64,000 nucleotides of DNA, taken from assembly GCA_025358295.1 (NCBI GenBank), contig JANYJY010000069.1:1-64000 (forward strand), in the 5' to 3' direction. The DNA is from Gammaproteobacteria bacterium (GTDB lineage Bacteria; Pseudomonadota; Gammaproteobacteria; Steroidobacterales; Steroidobacteraceae). A program made the position numbers and the translations under genes. Shown here one piece after another: positions 16,833 to 24,070 of this stretch (position 1 is its first letter; each line of letters opens with the position of its first letter). The notes under the pieces are model-generated. The model did not search any database, had not been told where the DNA came from, and was given only the letters and a program-made list of their open reading frames with translations.

Positions 16833-17611
16833 GATGCAACCACCGCGGCGGTCGACAACGGTTCGCGCGCGACGCGAATGAATAAATCCTCCAAGCTCGA
16901 AGCGCCGTGTTCGTGCGGCAATGTCCGCGGATTGCCCTGCAGCAGCACTCTGCCGCGAGACAGAAACAGCACGCGATCGCAAACCTCCTCCACCTCGTTC
17001 ATGTTGTGCGAAGCCCATAGAATGCCGCAATGGTCTTGGGTGGCCAGACTCTTGATCTTCGCGCGGATCAATTGCGCGGCCGAGGGATCCAACGATGCCG
17101 TGGGTTCGTCCAGCAATAGTAATTGCGGACGATTGAGCAATGCCTTGGCCAACGCGGCTCGGGTCTGTTCGCCGGAGGACAATAGTCCGCACTTGGTATG
17201 ACGTAAATGCGCGAGATCGAACTCTTGCAGCAACTCCTCGACACGAGTGCGCATGGATTCGACGCCGTATAGCAGCGCAAAAAATCGCAGGTTCTCGACG
17301 ACGGTCAAATTGCCCGGCAGCGCGGCGTATACGGCGGCGAAATTCGTGCGCGCCAATGCAAGTGCACGCTGTTTGGAAATATCGATGCCGTCGATTTCGA
17401 TGCTGCCGGTGGTCGCGGCAAGCACGCCCAATATCATATTGATGGTGGTCGTCTTGCCGGCGCCATTCGGCCCCAGCAGACCGACAATTTCACCGCGATT
17501 GACGCTGAAAGACACATCGTCGAGCGCAGTCACGGCGCCATACACTTTGCGCAGGTGGAAGGCGCTAAGGGCGGGGCGGTCTGGTCGGTTCTTAGGAACT
17601 GAAATCGGCAT
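16829..17611 (-). CDS. ABC transporter ATP-binding protein
   Basis: The protein has 260 residues and a complete ATPase: Walker A GPNGAGKTTT, Q-loop region, signature LLSSGEQTR (a variant of LSGGQ), Walker B LLLLDEPTASLDP and a switch His in ILWASHNMNE. The class is the CcmA/DrrA group that pairs with ABC-2 permeases. The start at 17611 was preferred over 17662 because the family usually begins close to the first strand. It is translationally coupled to the permease gene. The signature departs from canonical LSGGQ (LLSSGEQ), as is common in this group. Confidence 0.93.
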   Translation of the reverse strand: MPISVPKNRPDRPALSAFHLRKVYGAVTALDDVSFSVNRGEIVGLLGPNGAGKTTTINMILGVLAATTGSIEIDGIDISKQRALALARTNFAAVYAALPGNLTVVENLRFFALLYGVESMRTRVEELLQEFDLAHLRHTKCGLLSSGEQTRAALAKALLNRPQLLLLDEPTASLDPSAAQLIRAKIKSLATQDHCGILWASHNMNEVEEVCDRVLFLSRGRVLLQGNPRTLPHEHGASSLEDLFIRVAREPLSTAAVVAS

Positions 17612-17768
17612 GGCTTGGATTATGCAGTGCGTCCGCGGAGCATGAGGGTCTTTTCTCTGCAAACACGATACTTAATTGGATGTAAGTCCCTCGGCGCTCT
17701 GCTCACACTGTCTACAACGCGACGGACGATTGACATGGGTCGCGAACCACAACAGACATGGAGAAGTC

Positions 17769-18164
17769 ATGAATAGCTTCACATTGACCGCTATCGGAAA
17801 TCTTGCAAGGGATCCTGAGCTATCTGCCAAAGGAGACACCACCTACACCCGAATCTGCCTGGTTGGCAATGACTACGCAGGTAAGGATGAACATGGCAAT
17901 GCACGTGAGGTGGTGACGAGTGTCTGGTTTGTCGCGTTCGAGGGAATGGGCGAGGCAATCGCCAAGAACGCGCGTAAGGGCGACCAACTCATACTGCAGG
18001 CGCATGTCCGCTCCAACAATTGGACGGACAAGGACGGCGAAAAGCAGTACGACCACTCTTTCGTGATCCAGAGCTTCCGCTTCGGTGCGCCGGGAAGAAT
18101 TAAACGCGAGGAGCTGGCCGCGCGCCGAGACGCGAATGAAGAGACCCTTGAGACGGAAATCTAG
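17769..18164 (+). CDS. ssb: Single-stranded DNA-binding protein (mobile-element type)
   Basis: The protein has 131 residues with an OB-fold: MNSFTLTAIGNLARDPEL at the start, the VWFVAFEGMGEAIAKNARKG core and a strand with DKDGEKQYDHSFVI. It lacks the long acidic C-terminal tail with DDDIPF seen in housekeeping SSB, ending instead in charged ETLETEI. That is typical of SSBs carried by plasmids and integrative elements. GGAGAAG precedes the ATG. It heads a run of conjugation-related genes and would have protected transferred single strands (inference). Confidence 0.9.
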   Translation: MNSFTLTAIGNLARDPELSAKGDTTYTRICLVGNDYAGKDEHGNAREVVTSVWFVAFEGMGEAIAKNARKGDQLILQAHVRSNNWTDKDGEKQYDHSFVIQSFRFGAPGRIKREELAARRDANEETLETEI

Positions 18165-18175
18165 AGAGCGCCGCT

Positions 18176-18802
18176 GTGAATAATCTGTCTCGGTATCATT
18201 TTGGTCTGCGGCGAACGTTGCTGCTGCTCTGCACGGCCCTTGTGGCGATAAGCGCGCCCGAATTCGTACTCGCGCAAGCCTCGCCATTCATGACCGGGGC
18301 GACGTCGCTGCAGACCAATCTTCTAGCGTGGCTTACTCCGGTCGCCATCATTCTCGTCATGATTCTCGGTGGCATGGCAATGGCGAATCGACTTTCGTGG
18401 GGGTGGTGCCTCGGCGCAATTTTGGGAATCGCGCAAGTATCCAGTACTTACGGAAACGCCGAGGCACAGACCATCGTGGAAAACTGCGGGAACACTCTCA
18501 TTCTGCGGTGTTCCGGCAGCGAGAGCGGCGGTACTTCGCAATTCGCGTCGCACCTGATAGGCGATAGAGAAATTCTTAGAAGCCAGCTATCGCGCGGCAG
18601 CGACCGAGAAGGCGCGTTTTCAATTCGAGGGGCGCGGCGGTCACGCAGCGTCACCGTGCAACACACCATTGAACCCGCGGTGCTGCCGTCCGAGCTCGAA
18701 CAGTTACCGGATCTGTGCGGATATCTGAAGTGTGCCTCGTCGGCGAGCTGGCTGAAGGTGAGCTTCGGCAGCCGACCTGAGAAGCCGTTTCGGCGCTGCT
18801 GA
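18176..18802 (+). CDS. Chimera of VirB2/TrbC pilin and TraD-like coupling protein tail
   Basis: An intact 208-codon frame starts at GTG with AGAGAG upstream. Residues about 1-33 are a signal peptide, and residues 34-83 match a VirB2/TrbC pilin (TNLLAWLTPVAIILVMILGG, then WGWCLGAILG). The expected second hydrophobic pilin segment is missing. From about residue 84 the sequence turns into the end of a TraD/VirD4-type conjugative coupling ATPase: IAQVSSTYGNAEAQTIVENC, then GNTLILRC and FASHLIGDREILRSQ. The simplest reading is an in-frame deletion that removed the secretion genes between virB2 and traD and joined their remains near 18415-18430. The product is probably non-functional. Confidence 0.72.
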   Translation: MNNLSRYHFGLRRTLLLLCTALVAISAPEFVLAQASPFMTGATSLQTNLLAWLTPVAIILVMILGGMAMANRLSWGWCLGAILGIAQVSSTYGNAEAQTIVENCGNTLILRCSGSESGGTSQFASHLIGDREILRSQLSRGSDREGAFSIRGARRSRSVTVQHTIEPAVLPSELEQLPDLCGYLKCASSASWLKVSFGSRPEKPFRRC

Positions 18803-18837
18803 CTGGCTCCATTCAATACCCATTGAGGAGTTCTTAG

Positions 18838-19350
18838 ATGCTGGACTACCATTGCTTGCCTGGCGCCAATGTGCGCTCGCAAACCTATTGCGTGGCGCGC
18901 ACCTCAGTAATTTGCCGGCACTGCGGGCAAGCAACCAACGTGTTGGCGTTGGCGGTGCCCGCTGGCCATGAGATCTTGGATCCGGATGCCGAGACTGCCG
19001 CAGAGGATAGCGGCGGTCAGCGGCCGAGCGCGTGGCAACACTCTCGTGGCAATGCATTTCTCTTTTTTGTAGAACGTCTACCTGCTTCGGTGCAAAGACG
19101 ATTGGCGCTGCTGTCACGTTCTTTTCGCCTGGGGCAAGAGCCGGTTCCCTGTTGGACGAATCACTGTGAGAATTGTGGGGTCCTGTTCGACGATCACGAG
19201 TTGCACTGTGAGCCCGACGTGGCTTTCATGCCTTCGAGCGAAAGCATCGCCGCGAACATCGAACTTCTGACCATTTCTGAACCTCTCGAGGCGGAGGCAG
19301 GTGGCTATGCCTGCGAAACACAGTTTTTTTGCTCCATGCGGAAAAACTGA
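18838..19350 (+). CDS. Zinc-ribbon-like hypothetical protein of the conjugative remnant
   Basis: The protein has 170 residues and starts at an ATG behind a GAGGAG ribosome site. Two Cys pairs, CRHC (near residue 26) and CENC (near residue 109), are arranged like the knuckles of a zinc ribbon; further Cys lie at the C-terminus. There is no enzyme motif. I know such Cys-pair proteins as unnamed cargo of integrative conjugative elements. It lies between the pilin/TraD chimera and the relaxase, so it probably belonged to the same element. Function unknown. Confidence 0.65.
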   Translation: MLDYHCLPGANVRSQTYCVARTSVICRHCGQATNVLALAVPAGHEILDPDAETAAEDSGGQRPSAWQHSRGNAFLFFVERLPASVQRRLALLSRSFRLGQEPVPCWTNHCENCGVLFDDHELHCEPDVAFMPSSESIAANIELLTISEPLEAEAGGYACETQFFCSMRKN

Positions 19351-19355
19351 TCTGC

Positions 19356-20333
19356 ATGGCAATCTATTTCCTGAACTTGAAGACTTTTGGCCGTTCCGGC
19401 GGCAGCAGCGCTGTCAGTGCAGCTGCTTATCGGGCCGGCGAGCGCATTCGCGATGAGCGCGCCGGCAGGACGTATGATCACACTGGCCGCCGGGACGTTT
19501 TGCACAAGGAAATCCTGGTTCCGCATCGTTTCGCGCAAGAGGAAATGAGATGGGCCCGAGATCGTGCCGATCTGTGGAATGCAGCGGAGAGGGCGGAGAG
19601 CCGTAGAAATGCTCGAGTTGCGAGAGAGTACCTTGTGGCTCTGCCGTTTGAGCTTTCGCCGGCACAGCGGTTGATTTTGGCTAGGGACTTCTCTCAGGAG
19701 TTATCCGACCGATATGGATTCGCGGTTGATTTGACGGTGCATGCGCCGAGGGACTTTCCAGGCAGCGACCCGCGCAATTATCACGCTCATCTTCTTGCCA
19801 CGACTCGTGAAGTACACATAGATCGCCTAGGCGCGAAGACCGCACTTGAAATGAACGACCACGACCGTCTTCAGCTCGGCCTGAAGCCCGCGGTCCACGA
19901 GTTATTTCATGTTCGAGAGCGTTGGGCGACCGTCGCCAACGAAGCCTTGCGGGAAGCTGACATTGCGGAGCGTATCGATCACCGCACCCTCGAGGCACAA
20001 GGAATCGATCGCGAACCGCAGCTGTGCATTCCACGAGCGGCATTCGAGATGGAAAGACACGGATACCGGAGCGTGGTGGCCGAGCGCCTGCGCGAGGAAT
20101 ACCAGGCGCGTGTGCAGACTCGTCGGGAGCAGTCCGCAAGCCAGGAGGCATCGTCGGCCGTGGTGGAACGCCCCGATCAGGACTTATCGCATACACCGCA
20201 GAGTTTGGAAGACATTCGGCGGGAGGCGCGCGAGAACTGGTTGCGTTACAGAGAGAGTCAAATTCAAAGGCGGGAGGAATCGGATCCCTCGTTCGGCAAG
20301 AGACTGGGTCACGACAATGACCTCACTCGTTGA
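19356..20333 (+). CDS. MobA/MobL family relaxase
   Basis: The protein has 325 residues. The N-terminus MAIYFLNLKTFGRSGGSSAV followed by AAAYRAGERIRDERAG is the classic start of MobA/MobL relaxases. The metal-binding His motif of the HUH nuclease fold is present in NYHAHLLATTREV. Such enzymes nick the transfer origin and stay attached to the DNA end. The C-terminal part is charged and helical; there is no helicase or primase domain. It may still be able to mobilise DNA if an origin of transfer remains, but I could not identify an oriT. The start is weakly supported. Confidence 0.88.
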   Translation: MAIYFLNLKTFGRSGGSSAVSAAAYRAGERIRDERAGRTYDHTGRRDVLHKEILVPHRFAQEEMRWARDRADLWNAAERAESRRNARVAREYLVALPFELSPAQRLILARDFSQELSDRYGFAVDLTVHAPRDFPGSDPRNYHAHLLATTREVHIDRLGAKTALEMNDHDRLQLGLKPAVHELFHVRERWATVANEALREADIAERIDHRTLEAQGIDREPQLCIPRAAFEMERHGYRSVVAERLREEYQARVQTRREQSASQEASSAVVERPDQDLSHTPQSLEDIRREARENWLRYRESQIQRREESDPSFGKRLGHDNDLTR

Positions 20334-20360
20334 ATCGCATAAGCCCGTAAGAAGCCGTGC

Positions 20361-20990
20361 ATGATCCGATCGGTCGCCTATGCATCGTGCTATGTGTATT
20401 CGCCTTCGGGGACGGGAGCGGTTTGTGCGCGATCTCGGCTGCTTCGAACGTTGTTGAAGGCCGGGGACAGGGCATTTATGCGGAAGTATGCGCTGCGCGT
20501 CCGTCAGCAGGCTGCGGAGTCGCCGCTATGGGCGGATTTTTTCGACGCCACGGCCGCCTTGGTCCCGGTTCCACGAAGCACCCCTTACGTTGCGGCCGGT
20601 AAATGGCCGGCTGAGAATCTTGCAGTAGCGCTGTTGAGCGAAGGCCTTGGAAGTACCGTCTGGCCCGGCCTGCACCGTATTCGCGCCGTTCGCAGGTCCT
20701 CAACGTCGGCGCCCGGCGCCCGCCCGACCGTGCATCTGCACTACGAATCCCTTTATATAGAGAGGTTGAAATCGCCGCCCGAGAGGATTGTACTGATTGA
20801 CGATGTGGTCACCAGGGGGCGAACATTACTCGCCGCGGCGAGTTGCATCCACGATGCACTGCCATGCGCCGAAATTCGGGCGTTCGCTCTGGTTCGCACA
20901 ATGGGATTTATTACCGGTGTCCAACGACTGTTAGACCCGTGCCGAGGCGAAATTCGTTGGATATCGGGGGATGCTCGCCGCACTCCGTAG
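20361..20990 (+). CDS. ComF-like phosphoribosyltransferase domain protein
   Basis: The protein has 209 residues. The phosphoribosyl-pyrophosphate binding signature ERIVLIDDVVTRGRTLLAAA is intact (two Asp followed by TRGRT), and the preceding strand ATAALVPVPRS matches the ComF/PRTase group. The N-terminal zinc finger of true ComF is missing. Two Cys lie near the ends of the protein (CYVYSPSGTGAVC and PCRGEI). The gene follows the relaxase by 27 bases and the GIY-YIG-like gene follows it by 27 bases, all on one strand. Stand-alone PRTases of this type are frequent on mobile elements; the substrate is unknown. Confidence 0.75.
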   Translation: MIRSVAYASCYVYSPSGTGAVCARSRLLRTLLKAGDRAFMRKYALRVRQQAAESPLWADFFDATAALVPVPRSTPYVAAGKWPAENLAVALLSEGLGSTVWPGLHRIRAVRRSSTSAPGARPTVHLHYESLYIERLKSPPERIVLIDDVVTRGRTLLAAASCIHDALPCAEIRAFALVRTMGFITGVQRLLDPCRGEIRWISGDARRTP

Positions 20991-21017
20991 GTTGACCGCC
21001 GCCTTCGGGTTATCCTG

Positions 21018-21614
21018 TTGCATCGTAAGAGTTCTCGCCACTTGCCCAGCATCGACGCCAAAACTTCGCCTGGCACCCGCCCGCTGCAAGGCCTGACCGG
21101 GGCCGATATCGGCATTCGTTTTGAGAACGCCTTGGCCAGAGGCGATGGCCTACTGGGTGCTCATTGCGTTCATGAGTTGTGGATGCGTGGTGAGATGTCC
21201 ATTAACATTGAACGCGCGATGGAGTTGCTGTGGGGGAGGGCCGCTGCATCGGTTCCAGAGTGGCTGCCGATGCGTTACGTTGATTGGCTGCCCAGCGTGT
21301 ACGAGATCGCGCTGACGTTTAATTCCTCCGCCAAGGGCCTGTCGAATATTTACTTGGTTCTGCTCGACTATCAAGACCGCGGTGCTGCATACGGCATCTA
21401 CGTGGGCATGAGCAAGTACAGCCCGGCGCAGCGCTTCGATCAGCACAAGGCGGGCATCCGCTCCGCCGGGAGCGTGTTAAAGCGGGGCATCGAGGTGTTG
21501 ACGGGGCCCACCCTGCACTTGCAATACATCAAGCGTTCGGAGGCGGTCCGCATCGAGGAAGAATTGGCGTCGGCGCTATCCGCGGCGGGGCTATTGGTCA
21601 AGGGCGGTCATTGA
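21018..21614 (+). CDS. GIY-YIG-like domain protein
   Basis: The protein has 198 residues. The central part IYLVLLDYQDRGAAYGIYVG, then MSKYSPAQRFDQHKAG, matches the start of a GIY-YIG fold: a Y(L/I)x strand, GIYVGMS in place of the YIG strand, then the Arg and His of the helix. A Glu (IEEELAS) further on could be the metal ligand. The N-terminal half is helical with Trp residues (DWLPSVYEIAL). The start is unsure: a TTG at 21018 or another TTG near 21042, neither with a strong ribosome site. Its role could be DNA cutting within the mobile remnant or phage defence; this is inference. Confidence 0.55.
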   Translation: MHRKSSRHLPSIDAKTSPGTRPLQGLTGADIGIRFENALARGDGLLGAHCVHELWMRGEMSINIERAMELLWGRAAASVPEWLPMRYVDWLPSVYEIALTFNSSAKGLSNIYLVLLDYQDRGAAYGIYVGMSKYSPAQRFDQHKAGIRSAGSVLKRGIEVLTGPTLHLQYIKRSEAVRIEEELASALSAAGLLVKGGH

Positions 21615-21624
21615 GGAGATGCAT

Positions 21625-22266
21625 ATGATTCTCATCGGTATGTTCGATTCACCCTTCGTGCGCCGCGTTGCTGTCAGCATGAATTTGCTGGGCGTGCCCT
21701 TCGAGCACCGCAACTGGTCTGTGGGCAAGGATTTCGAGAAAATCCGGCAATACAATCCGTTGGGCCGAGTGCCGACGCTGGTGTTGCCCGACGGGGAGGC
21801 ATTGATCGACTCCGCCGCGATATTGGATTTTCTGGATGACGAAGCGGGCCCGCAGCGCGCGCTGGTTCCGTCAACCGGCAAGGACAGGCGCGACGCCTTG
21901 AAAATCATGGCAGTCGCCGGCGGCGCGGCGGAAAAAGGCGTCAGCCAGGTCTATGAGACCGTGTTCCGTCCAGCAGAGAAGCGCCATGAGCCCTGGACTG
22001 AGCGTTGCCGCACTCAAATGCACGCGGCGCTCGCCGAACTCGAACGCGCGGCGCAGTCGCGCGCGGGCAATTGGTTGATCGGCACGCACATGACTCAGGC
22101 GGACATTACCTGCACTTGCGTATTTACCTTCTTGAGCGAGGCGCTGGAAATCAAGCGCACGGGGCCGACCTACCCCGGACTTGCGGCGCTCGCCGCACGC
22201 TGTGAGGCCTTGCCGGAATTTAGTTCGTCCAAAGCGCCTTGGTTTTCGCCCGATAGAAAGAGCTGA
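21625..22266 (+). CDS. Glutathione S-transferase family protein
   Basis: The protein has 213 residues: an N-terminal thioredoxin-like domain (ILIGMFDSPFVRRVAVSMNL, cis-Pro in GRVPTL, and the SAAILDFL glutathione-contact segment) and a helical C-terminal domain with the GxxxTxADI motif (GTHMTQADITC). The active-site Ser is in DSPFVRR. The ATG at 21625 is preferred over 21619 because GAGGAG sits 6 bases upstream of it. It follows the GIY-YIG-like gene by 10 bases and directly abuts the end of fructose-bisphosphatase on the other strand. The substrate is unknown. Confidence 0.9.
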   Translation: MILIGMFDSPFVRRVAVSMNLLGVPFEHRNWSVGKDFEKIRQYNPLGRVPTLVLPDGEALIDSAAILDFLDDEAGPQRALVPSTGKDRRDALKIMAVAGGAAEKGVSQVYETVFRPAEKRHEPWTERCRTQMHAALAELERAAQSRAGNWLIGTHMTQADITCTCVFTFLSEALEIKRTGPTYPGLAALAARCEALPEFSSSKAPWFSPDRKS

Positions 22267-23292
22267 TCAAGCGCTCGCGAGATGCGCGAGCACTGCGTCC
22301 ACTTGATCCGTGGCTCCCAAGACTACCGGCGTGCGCTGATGTATTGCAGTCGGCTGGATGTCCATGATCCGCTGCCCCGGTCCTGCCATGGTCTTGCCGC
22401 CCGCCTGCTCGACAAGCATGGCCATGGGATTGGCCTCATACATCAAGCGCAGTTTTCCTTGCGGCGACTTGGATGTCGGGGGATAGAGGAAAACGCCGCC
22501 TTTTAACAGAATGCGGTGCACATCCGCGACCATGGCACCCGCATAGCGACTCGAATAGCCGTTGTCTTGCGCCCAATCGAGATAGCGCTTGTAGCCGTCC
22601 GGGAAACTTCTGCGATTGCCCTCATTGACCGAGTAGGTCTTGTTCCCCGAGGGGATGCGCAGATTGCGTTCCACCCGCATGAATGCCCCGACGCTGGGAT
22701 CCAGCACGAACATATCGACGCCCCGGCCGAGCGTCAATACGAACACTGTCGATGAGCCATACAGCACATAACCGGCGGCGACTTGCCGCGCACCGGCCTG
22801 AAGCAAAGAGTCCTCCGCCCGCTGCGCACGGCCATCGTGCGCCAGAATGCTGAATATCGTGCCCACGCCGCCGCAGACATCGAGATTCGATGAGCCGTCG
22901 AGAGGATCGAACAGCACGCAGTAGCGAGGAATGCCGTGGCGGTCGTCGCGCAGGATCACCGGCTCTTCGTTTTCCTCGGACGCGACGATGGCCACGCCCT
23001 CGCGGCCGCCAAGCGTCCGCAAAAGCACTTCATTGGCGATGACATCGAGTTTCTGCTGAACTTCGCCTTGGATGTTCTCGGTGCCGATGCTGCCCAGAAC
23101 GTTTTCCAGGCGCGCGCGTCGCACTTTGTCCGCGATAATCTTCGCTGAAATCGACAAGGCGGAAAGTATCCAGGAGAAAGTACCGCCCGCCAGGGGTTGA
23201 TGCGCTTGTTCCTCGAGAATGTGGGCTTGCAGGGTCATGATGCGCACGTCATCGCGCCCTGAGTGGGTTAGGGGTTCTCCGGCGCTGTTCAT
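22267..23292 (-). CDS. fbp: Fructose-1,6-bisphosphatase, class I
   Basis: The protein has 341 residues, normal for the family. It hydrolyses fructose-1,6-bisphosphate to fructose-6-phosphate in gluconeogenesis. The metal-binding motif FDPLDGSSNLDV is present, with upstream ASEENEEPV and downstream LRLMYEANPMAMLVEQAGGK. The first ATG at 23292 was chosen; 23238 is an alternative in the normal family position. The open frame continues upstream to 24024, but only because of GC-biased antisense to the neighbouring transferase gene. It is divergent from that GST gene. Confidence 0.95.
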   Translation of the reverse strand: MNSAGEPLTHSGRDDVRIMTLQAHILEEQAHQPLAGGTFSWILSALSISAKIIADKVRRARLENVLGSIGTENIQGEVQQKLDVIANEVLLRTLGGREGVAIVASEENEEPVILRDDRHGIPRYCVLFDPLDGSSNLDVCGGVGTIFSILAHDGRAQRAEDSLLQAGARQVAAGYVLYGSSTVFVLTLGRGVDMFVLDPSVGAFMRVERNLRIPSGNKTYSVNEGNRRSFPDGYKRYLDWAQDNGYSSRYAGAMVADVHRILLKGGVFLYPPTSKSPQGKLRLMYEANPMAMLVEQAGGKTMAGPGQRIMDIQPTAIHQRTPVVLGATDQVDAVLAHLASA

Positions 23293-23319
23293 AGTCGAAG
23301 AATGCCATACAATGCGTCC

Positions 23320-23985
23320 ATGATCACGGTGCACCACCTGAACAACTCCCGATCGCAGCGGGTGTTGTGGCTGCTCGAGGAGTTGGCAGTACCCTACGAG
23401 GTGAAGCGCTACGAGCGCGATGCCAAAACCATGTTGGCCCCTGCGGCGCTGCTGGCCATCCACCCGCTGGGAAAATCTCCCGTCATCGTGGACGGCGCCA
23501 CCACCGTTGCCGAGTCCGGTGCCATCGTCGAGTATCTCGTCGATCGTTACGGCGGTGGCCGTCTCATTCCGCCCGCGGGCACTCCCGAACGCCTGCGCTA
23601 TACCTACTGGCTGCACTACGCGGAAGGCTCGGCCATGTCGCCGCTGCTGCTCAAATTGATATTCGACCGGGTCGCAAACGGCCCGGCGCCGTGGCCCATC
23701 AGTGTGGTTGCACGCCGTATTGCCGCCACCGTGCAGAATTCCTTCATCAGCCCGCAGATCAAGCGGCATTTTGATTACATAGAGAGCGAACTGGCGGCGC
23801 ATACCTGGTTCGCGGGCGAAGAATTCACCGCGGCGGATGTGCAAATGAGCTTTCCTTTGGAAGTGTCCGTAGTGCGTGCCGGTTCGGGTTCCAGCCGACC
23901 CCGCTCGGCGGCCTTCATCGAACGCATTCACGCGCGTCCTGCCTACCGGCGCGCGCTGGAACGCGGCGGTGCCTATTCTTATTAG
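23320..23985 (+). CDS. Glutathione S-transferase family protein
   Basis: The protein has 221 residues. The thioredoxin-like half is HHLNNSRSQRVLWLLEELAV with Ser as the catalytic candidate, IHPLGKSPVIVDG with the cis-Pro, and VAESGAIVEYLV. The helical half contains FAGEEFTAADVQMSF. It resembles the theta/beta-like GSTs common in soil gammaproteobacteria. A start at 23302 is also possible. It is divergent from fbp with a 27-base gap, so the promoters overlap. Its partner substrate cannot be deduced. Confidence 0.9.
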   Translation: MITVHHLNNSRSQRVLWLLEELAVPYEVKRYERDAKTMLAPAALLAIHPLGKSPVIVDGATTVAESGAIVEYLVDRYGGGRLIPPAGTPERLRYTYWLHYAEGSAMSPLLLKLIFDRVANGPAPWPISVVARRIAATVQNSFISPQIKRHFDYIESELAAHTWFAGEEFTAADVQMSFPLEVSVVRAGSGSSRPRSAAFIERIHARPAYRRALERGGAYSY

Positions 23986-24070
23986 TGAGTTCTTAAAAAA
24001 GCAGCCGCATGAGCTGCAGGTCAATTAGACCAGGCGTTTGTAGTCTCAATAGCTATACGGGGGAGTTAAC

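Noticed and set aside
17612-17768. Possible tRNA or attachment site at the edge of the conjugative remnant
   Set aside because: I found no cloverleaf and no matching repeat at the other edge near 21600-21700.
24001-24017. Stem-loop with an adjacent A-run, terminator-like on the minus strand
   Set aside because: No minus-strand gene ends there and the stem is only 5 bp, so it is at most a leader structure of the DUF885 gene.
23293-24024. Upstream extension of fructose-1,6-bisphosphatase
   Set aside because: The extension lies antisense to a clear glutathione S-transferase and the family length is met by starting at 23292.
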